In this document: positions 59,501 to 64,000 of the stretch, piece by piece
How positions within the stretch are numbered: position 1 is the stretch's first letter
Layout: every line of letters begins with the position of its first letter
Assembly: GCF_905475395.1 (NCBI RefSeq)
Contig: NC_058342.1
Span: 15,906,640-15,970,639 of the forward strand
From: Chrysoperla carnea
Lineage: Eukaryota > Arthropoda > Insecta > Neuroptera > Chrysopidae
Length of the DNA: 64,000 nt
Direction of reading: 5' to 3'
Notes under the pieces: generated by a model
The model's input: the letters and a program-made list of their open reading frames with translations, nothing else
Told to the model about the DNA's origin: nothing
The model's database searches: none
Made by a program: the position numbers and the translations under genes

Positions 59501-62409
59501 TCGCACTGAAATTTTTATCAAATCGTATGAAAACTGTCTTCTTTTAAGGTAGCATGAGAACCAGGGCAATTTTAGATTTAGGTTTGAAATTATTTGTGCC
59601 TTTTTTTCACTTCATGAATGTAAACGAAAAATAAGAATACAATTTTTCGATGTCTGTTTTGGTTTTGAAATATCGGAAGCTAAATAACACAGGTCTGCAA
59701 AAAAAAAAATTTTTTGTCAGCTGCATGAGAAATTTTTACCAAATTATATGTTTTAGAATGCGCTAATTTCAGAATTGATGGCCATTTTTTTCTATCACGT
59801 AAGGTAAAAGCACTCGTTTATTAAAAATTATATAGTAGCCTGCAAGCATAGTGACATCCCATATTGCCTGGTACCGTCTCTCGATATCGCGGGCATCCTG
59901 ATGAAACCGCTCCCCCTGTTCTTCACTGTAAGCTCCCAGGTTTCCAGAAAAAGATTCTATGTGGGAGTGTAAAAAATGGACTTTCAGGCTTATCTTGCAG
60001 CCTTGAGCTTTGTATGCTGCTAGTTAAACAATGTTTTTGTAGTCAGGATCCTTAGTATTTCCCAAAAACTTTCGCACTACATCCTTGAACGATACCCAAG
60101 CTTCTTTTTCCTTCTCAATCATACTTTCCAGAAAGAGGGTGCCAGTTAAAAGCCTTCTTATGTCGGGGACGGTGAAAACTCCCTCTTTCAACTTTGCTTC
60201 TGACAGCTTCGGAAATTTTGTACATAGATAAATCAATCCCAATTTGATGTGGAGAGGTGGAAACAAAACTTTTTCTGGCGGCACCAAAGTAGTATTGATC
60301 ACATTTTTCTCCCCAGGTTTATAAGTTTCTCGGGGTGGCCAATCACTTTTAGTCCATTCCTGTTTTCTGGCTCTACTATCCCATAAGCATAAGAAGCATA
60401 GGTATTTAGTATAGCCTGCCTGCTGACCCAAAAGCATCGTGAGTATTTTGAAGTCGCCATAAACTATCCCTTAATGGTCCTGATATTTGATTCTTTCCAG
60501 GATAATGGCCAAATTGTTAAAGTTAGTTTTCTTCCATATGCACAGAATATCTCATTGGAAGCGAAACTAATTTATTTTCATTGTGCAATAATAATATTTT
60601 AAGACTATTTTAATATAATATTACTATAAAATACTATATAATACTACTTAAAGACTAGTTTATGTTGTTACTAATATCTATAAAAACCTATGTGATAGAA
60701 TGTTTTGAATAGTTTTCCTGTTTTTGGGAGGTCAAAATCTATAAGAAAATCCCATGCAGTTTTTTAGTCGCAGACAAAATTTTTAATTTTCGATATTTTG
60801 TGTTATATTGTCAAATTATAACATAATTCACCATCAAAATTAAACATTTTTTAGAATTTGTGTCCTCACTACCGTGCTCATACACCCTTAATTAGTTGAG
60901 CACAATGGATTTTTTTGTTTTCAATAATTTATTAAGGTTTTAACTTTAATTTAATTAGTTTTTTTTTAATTTCCACCAACTAGATTTGGAGAAATCTATG
61001 AAAATATATCATCCATCTACCGTTTCCCATAAGCTCAATGTTAAATATGCCTACTTTTGAAGTCATTCATTTATTTAAATAATCGGGCAACCCTCTTCCC
61101 CCTAAAATTTTCAGAATTGATTTATACTTAGTCTAACTTCATATAAAAAAATAATCAAGCTTTTTATTTAAAAGTGCCTTGGTGCTCGTTCATCCTTAAA
61201 AACTTAGCTCCTTTGTATTCTCGCGCCTGCAGGCACGTGTCTACTTTGCCTTACGGGTAATCCGCCTCTGACTATAATTAGGTTTCCGTTCCTAAATGAC
61301 AAGTAATCCTTCTAATTTTACCAATCACGCCTGAATATCAAAATCAATTTTTTTAAAACTAGAATTCTTATAACTTAGCTATCTGATTTATTCTTTTTAG
61401 ACATTACGCCATTTTGTATCCACATCAGTGTGAATATAAATATGCAAGGAAACTTCGTTGTTCACCGTTGTACATTGCACTAGAAAGTCGCGGAGCTGTA
61501 TTTGGTATTAAGATGGCATATGAACGAGCATTATATTTCGATACTTCTTATAAAAGTATGTAATTCATTTTATGATTTTAATCGATACTATTTTTTTGTG
61601 GAAATAAATCTGTTCTGGAACTCAAAAAAAATTTGTGAAGTAAAACTACCTTTGAAAAAGTCTGAATATATCAAATAAATTGTTATTAATCAATCATTTA
61701 ATGACAGAAAATGGTAATAAATTGAGACTCTTTAGGAAGAAATATTCTGAGTTCTCCTAGAAGACTTTTTCAGAATTAGGCAGAGATTTTATGGAAATTT
61801 AGTTAGCAAAATAGAGAAAAGTGCATATGGCCATTCTTTTGACGAAATTTTTCAACGGAAATGTATTTCATAGGAATGCTAGAATGATGTCAGATACCGA
61901 ACGATCAAGCAGGCTTTTTTAGGCCTGAAATTGATGCTGTGGGCGTGGACGACGTTTATTTTATGAAGACGGAGACGCAGGCCATACAACTAACTGGTGG
62001 AAAATGGTTCTATTGCGTAATTTCTCTCTAAATGGAAATTTTTATTGGCCGCCGAGATCGTGTGAATTAAAAAAAATTTCATCAAAAGAATGGTCATATG
62101 CAAGAAGAGTCGCGGCTGATATTTGACCGATATTGTGTTCCAGTACTAATCTCAGAGCTTGTACTATGGATTAAAATAAAATTATCAGCTCTTTTCACAA
62201 AAATGACACCTTTTATTGAAAGACACTATACTTCAAACTTTGAATAATATGTTACTATGATATTTTTAGGAGGTGATAAATTACCAACTATGCCACCAGG
62301 TAGTTTTTTTAAGCCCAAGTTTTTCGATTTTATGAAACAAGAATATTTAGCATGCAGAGAAGGTGTTGGCGTAATTGATATGTCTTCATTTTCAAAAATA
62401 GAAATTAAG
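50483..62409 (+). CDS. Pdpr: Pyruvate dehydrogenase phosphatase regulatory subunit, 5' part
   Basis: A mitochondrial-matrix flavoprotein relative of dimethylglycine and sarcosine dehydrogenases that tunes the pyruvate dehydrogenase phosphatase. Exons 50483-51020, 54785-55219, 58008-58329, 61401-61555 and 62270-62409 join in frame to 530 codons. The family is near 880 residues, so the C-terminal GcvT-like part should lie beyond 64000. The start MSLRSLQNVRKTS is Arg-rich and acid-free, as in mitochondrial presequences. An FAD-binding motif IVIAGGGVVANSVAYHL follows near residue 40. Further matches are INCAGMWARELG, PAEHFYAITTG, NYFVAVGMNGNSLQGAGGIG, LRCSPLYIALESRGAVFG and EGVGVIDMSSFSKIEIK; the last favours PDPR over DMGDH. 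Introns are GT-AG and repeat-laden. The third GxG position (GGGVVA) differs from the usual G. Confidence 0.9.
51021..51590. other. PDPR intron 1, proximal part
   Basis: No coding frame. A short palindrome TGGATCCACGAGCGTGGATCCA lies near 51190-51212. Confidence 0.45.
51611..51888 (+). mobile_element. tRNA-Leu-derived SINE, copy 2, with target duplication
   Basis: Flanked by a 17-bp direct repeat AGTGTTAGAGCCYCACG (51594-51610, 51889-51905; one mismatch), the mark of LINE-driven insertion. The 5' head lacks the A box, and the B box GTGGGTTCGAATCCAGGCAG is clear. The body and the tail GGAGGTTAAACCCCCATT match the other copies. Confidence 0.88.
52040..52640 (+). repeat. R1 repeat, rearranged
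   Basis: Forward R1 sequence from TTTAGTTCCAAGTTTGTAAC to a break near 52400, then a reverse-sense fragment (AACACCTATACCAAAATTTTG), then a forward R1 end. This suggests internal rearrangement of one or two copies. Confidence 0.6.
52655..53400 (-). pseudogene. Penelope-like element remnant
   Basis: On the minus strand, 53400 to about 53000 reads DGSIPFLDIRISKSTNSRKL, EFDMYRKLTHTERYITAD, a stop, then SPQHKLGIFNFLVNRLIKVP and FKELKHIQQVAIYNGFDPK. The FLDI...YRKxTHT...HK...RL pattern is the thumb-side region of Penelope-type reverse transcriptases. The frame ends at 53024. The 3' non-coding part (to 52655) contains the hammerhead-like core and matches 16515-16672. The catalytic RT fingers and palm are absent, and no GIY-YIG motif was recognised. 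Confidence 0.75.
52715..52760 (-). ncRNA. Candidate hammerhead ribozyme (Penelope-associated), copy B
   Basis: Minus strand: stem I CATA (52759-52756), CTGATGA (52755-52749), a bulged T, stem II GACTA/TAGTC with loop ATTGG, GAAA (52732-52729), a short stem III region, U at 52721, then TATG (52720-52717), which pairs fully with CATA. Relative to copy A, the third stem I pair changes from T-A to A-T, preserving pairing. Confidence 0.55.
53400..53930. repeat. Direct repeat with GGCGCCCTCTA motif
   Basis: TAGCTTCTAAAYTACT, CATAATTTGACAAATGAGGT, ATCGCCCGCTGGTTATAGGC and TGAATAYGGCGCCCTCTARA recur in the same order about 290 bp apart (about 53466-53580 and 53747-53865). Confidence 0.7.
53942..54208. 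mobile_element. Fold-back MITE of about 265 bp
   Basis: The arms of about 90 bp share AAAGTTCGAAAAMTAAAACC, TTACAGAATCGCGCTCTTAA, GTATGAAAACAAGAAAATA and TTTCATCTGAAATTGTTAT in opposite sense. The interior contains GAGGTCYTC phrases. Confidence 0.8.
54275..54690 (-). repeat. R1 repeat copy, reverse
   Basis: From ACAATTGACTGAGTTAGTTG to TTTCATATACATGGTATAAA. It lies 95 bp upstream of PDPR exon 2. Confidence 0.75.
55472..55925 (-). repeat. R1 repeat copy, reverse
   Basis: From ACAAGTGAAAACAAACAATT to AACACCCAAACCAAAATTTG. It carries the variant block with TTGACGTCACGTAAATAAAG also seen near 7600 and 62960. Confidence 0.75.
56524..56708. repeat. Fold-back repeat, ACTTAAAAATATTGAATTTG
   Basis: ACTTAAAAATATTGAATTTGG with GTGAAAATTA is mirrored at 56665-56700. 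A related, more diverged fold-back lies at about 56895-57215. Both are in PDPR intron 2. Confidence 0.65.
57220..58007. other. PDPR intron 2, distal part
   Basis: No gene apart from the acceptor TTTATTAATTTTAG at 57994-58007. The open frame that starts at 57974 is only the exon plus intron sequence. Confidence 0.5.
58988..59346 (+). repeat. Left inner arm of nested palindrome
   Basis: It pairs with 60470-60775, sharing CCAAAAACAGGAAAACTATT, CATTCTATCACATAGGTTTT, AGTATTTTATAGTAATATTA and CTGGAAAGAATC. A TAGTATTTTATAGTAATATTA stretch is duplicated in tandem only in this left arm. Confidence 0.8.
59547..59690 (+). mobile_element. MITE b half, inverted within palindrome
   Basis: TTAAGGTAGCATGAGAACCA to GGAAGCTAAATAA is the other half of a b-type MITE, in the sense opposite to the half at 58813-58985. 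Both halves abut the phrase ACACAGGTCTGC, suggesting an inversion between these points. Confidence 0.5.
59750..60437 (-). pseudogene. Decayed gene of a mobile-associated unknown family
   Basis: The longest frame (137 codons, 60437 to 60024) reads LLGQQAGYTKYLCFLCLWDS, VPPEKVLFPPLHIKLGLIYL, FLESMIEKEKEAWVSFKDVV and FLGNTKDPDYKNIV. After a frameshift the minus strand continues with LGAYSEEQGERFHQDARDIE, RRYQAIWDVTMLAGYY to about 59825. I recall this FLCLWDSR...LGLIK...GERFHQD...RYQ pattern from repeated uncharacterised proteins of aphids and other invertebrates. The CX2C and GERFHQD features hint at a nuclease-like fold, but the function is unknown. The N-terminus is missing. Confidence 0.6.
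60470..60775 (-). repeat. Right inner arm of nested palindrome
   Basis: Reverse complement of 58988-59346 with scattered differences and a few short indels; it ends GTCGCAGAC at 60767-60775. Confidence 0.8.
61556..62269. other. PDPR intron 4, no repeat recognised
   Basis: No gene seen between the donor after 61555 and the acceptor TATTTTTAG at 62261-62269. Fragments GGCCATTCTTTTGACGAAAT (61829) and its near complement (62075-62095) suggest an old fold-back. Confidence 0.45.
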
Positions 62410-62554
62410 GTTTGTAAAAAAATTCAAATATTAATTGGTCTTATCTTTATTCCAATTTTCAAGTAATCTTGATTTCGAACCCAAATTCTGCACCTGACAA
62501 ATGACATGACAAGTGAGAATTAATTTTCGATTTTGGTCTAATTTCCAGATAATT

Positions 62555-63055
62555 TTTATACCATGTGTATATGAAATATTTCAAGGTATACTAAGTTTAG
62601 TCCCGAGTTTGTAACGCCTAGGTGTTCATCACCTAATTAGTTCATTTCCGGTTGTCTGTCTGTCTGTCGTCTGTTCGTCTGTCATCACGATAACTCAAAA
62701 ACGAAAAAAAATATCAAGTTGAAATTTTTACAGCGTGCTCAGGATGTAAAGTGTGGTAGAGAACGTAAATGAGCAACATAAGTCAATTGGGTCTTGTCAA
62801 ATGTAAAAAATGTTCCTTATAAAAAAATAAACAACTTTTGTTTGAAACATTGTTTTGTTAACATAACTGTTTACTCACGAGGGCGCAAATTAGATGCAAA
62901 TTTTATAGTATGTATTATATGGGAATATCAGCTATCTAAAAGTGGATATCTTTCTTTACTTACATGTCATAAAAAAACAAACGATTGCGTCATCAACACT
63001 ATCTATACTTGGTATTTCAATAATTAACTCAGTCAATTGTTTGTTTTCACTTGTT
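62555..63055 (+). repeat. R1 repeat copy
   Basis: A nearly complete forward copy from TTTTTATACCATGTGTATAT to TCAATTGTTTGTTTTCACTT. It includes GTCTGTCTGTCTGTCGTCTG and the AACAACTTTTGTTTGAAACA block. Confidence 0.8.
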
Positions 63056-63065
63056 TTGTTTTCAA

Positions 63066-63852
63066 TAGTGTCCGACGGAAACTGAAATTTCTATCGATCC
63101 GAAACCGAACCTTCGGTATCTGCCACAGTTTCGGCCGAAACCGAAACTGAAACTTTTTTAGATATGTTAAAAATTGATTGAATTATACACGTGTTTTACA
63201 CGTGTTAAATCAAATAAAAAACAATAATTGAGTTTAATTAATATAAGAATAATGGGGGTTTAACCTCCGTTTTTGTGACATGCGCCTTATTACATAGGCC
63301 ACCCACATCATTATTTGTTAATCTTTATTTATTCAATTTATACAAACATATTTACAATTACATTTTTGTTGTGGGTGGAGTCGGTTACTTCGTTCTTGTC
63401 CAAGCGACGACAATGTGATCAATTCTGCACTACCATTAATTATAAATTGTTCACACTGTCGCTGCCTGGATTCGAACCCGCAACCTAAGTCTAAATAGTC
63501 CAACGTTCTAAGATAACGCCTTAGACTGCTCGGCCGTTTAGGTTCTTAAACTGTCACTTTAGGAGTTTAATTTAATGAATAAACTAATAATAAAATAATA
63601 CTGTGTTTCCTCACAGTTAAAATCAATAAACAAGTATAGCGATAGCAGGCAGTTGTTTCAATGTTTGGGTGGTTAAATTAAATAAAACCAAATCCAAGAA
63701 CGCATACACAACACAACACATAAAGTCACAACAAAATTACACCGAACTGGTCGGCAAACTCGTTTCGGTGTGGCTGAAAGTTTGGTAGATTTTCTGCCGA
63801 AACCGAAACTGGTGCCGAAAATTGCCGAAACCGAACCTTCGGTTAGACACTA
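63066..63852. mobile_element. hAT-like element carrying a SINE
   Basis: A perfect 8-bp duplication GTTTTCAA (63058-63065, 63853-63860) flanks termini TAGTGTC. Both subterminal regions are rich in CCGAAACCGAA and AACCTTCGGT in opposite sense. The tRNA-derived SINE at 63250-63545 has inserted inside it. Confidence 0.85.
63250..63545 (-). mobile_element. tRNA-Leu-derived SINE, copy 3, full head
   Basis: Read on the minus strand the head includes ACGGCCGAGCAGTCTAAGGC (A box of a tRNA-Leu type) and TTGCGGGTTCGAATCCAGGC (B box). The body follows, with a tail ending GGAGGTTAAACCCCCATTAT. It is not a functional tRNA gene because the cloverleaf 3' half is replaced by SINE body. Confidence 0.88.
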
Positions 63853-64000
63853 GTTTTCAATAATTTATTAAGTTTTTAACTTTAAATAATTTTTTTTCCA
63901 CTTACTAGTTTTGGAGAAATCTATGAAAACATATCATCCATCTATCATTTTACCATAAAAACAATTTTAAATATTATTACTTATTGTTGTTGTTTACTTA
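63853..64000 (-). mobile_element. MITE a fragment, runs off window
   Basis: CAATAATTTATTAAG...TTTTGGAGAAATCTATGAAAACATATCATCC matches the reverse a-type sequence at 60925-61030. It continues past 64000. Confidence 0.55.

Larger units (their letters stand above)
58603..61199. mobile_element. Nested palindrome: composite MITE arms around inverted-repeat element
   Basis: The outer arms begin TTAAGGATGTAGGAGCACCA on the left and TTAAGGATGAACGAGCACCA on the right, read inward, and continue through the whole a+b composite MITE in opposite sense (58603-58985 and 60776-61199). Inside them are inner arms of about 300-350 bp, 58988-59346 and 60470-60775, starting GTCTGCGACTAAAAAACTGC. The core holds a b-type MITE half and a decayed gene. 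Everything sits in PDPR intron 3. Confidence 0.8.

Noticed and set aside
63440-63545. Possible tRNA-Leu gene
   Set aside because: A and B boxes are present, but the acceptor stem is not restored and the sequence continues as SINE body shared with two other loci.

Overview
The window is AT-rich nuclear DNA from an insect or close arthropod relative. It has spliced eukaryotic genes, U2-type and one U12-type intron, lineage-expanded C2H2 zinc-finger genes and a dense layer of nested transposons. The order cannot be fixed from sequence alone; a hemipteran or beetle would fit.

Layout. 1-7.7 kb holds no gene, only tandem repeats, MITEs and an abundant dispersed repeat called R1 here. 7.7-10.4 kb (minus) and 12.9-15.4 kb (plus) hold two divergently transcribed, paralogous poly-C2H2 genes. 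The second is cut by an in-frame TGA, and its 3' zinc fingers decay and contain a fold-back MITE. 16.5-23 kb is repeats, including a Penelope-type terminal fragment with a hammerhead-like core. 23.3-33.0 kb (minus) is a complete seven-exon prohibitin-2 gene of 299 codons with a 77-nt AT-AC (U12-type) intron. 34-36.5 kb is MITE-rich, with a possible last exon of an unidentified gene. 37.0-43.1 kb (plus) is a complete four-exon phosphoglycerate mutase gene of 255 codons. Its third intron carries a 2.36-kb Transib-like, RAG1-related transposon with intact ends, a 5-bp target duplication and terminal motifs resembling V(D)J recombination signals. 45.8-46.2 kb (minus) is an unidentified basic-region ORF. 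47.7-48.9 kb (minus) is a third C2H2 gene with a tail rich in SUMO-consensus motifs. 50.5 kb onward (plus) is the 5' part, five exons and 530 codons, of a pyruvate dehydrogenase phosphatase regulatory subunit (PDPR) gene that runs off the window. Its introns hold a Penelope remnant, a tRNA-Leu-derived SINE and a 2.6-kb nested palindrome containing a decayed gene of a mobile-element-associated family.

The housekeeping genes act in mitochondria or central carbon metabolism: prohibitin-2 in the inner membrane, PGAM in glycolysis, PDPR in control of the pyruvate dehydrogenase complex. Nothing indicates co-regulation. The zinc-finger genes look like rapidly evolving DNA-binding factors. Most remaining sequence is DNA transposon debris: hAT, Harbinger-like, pogo/Tigger-like, Transib and composite MITEs. 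Exon boundaries were placed by hand from frame continuity, splice motifs and recalled family conservation; no database search was run.
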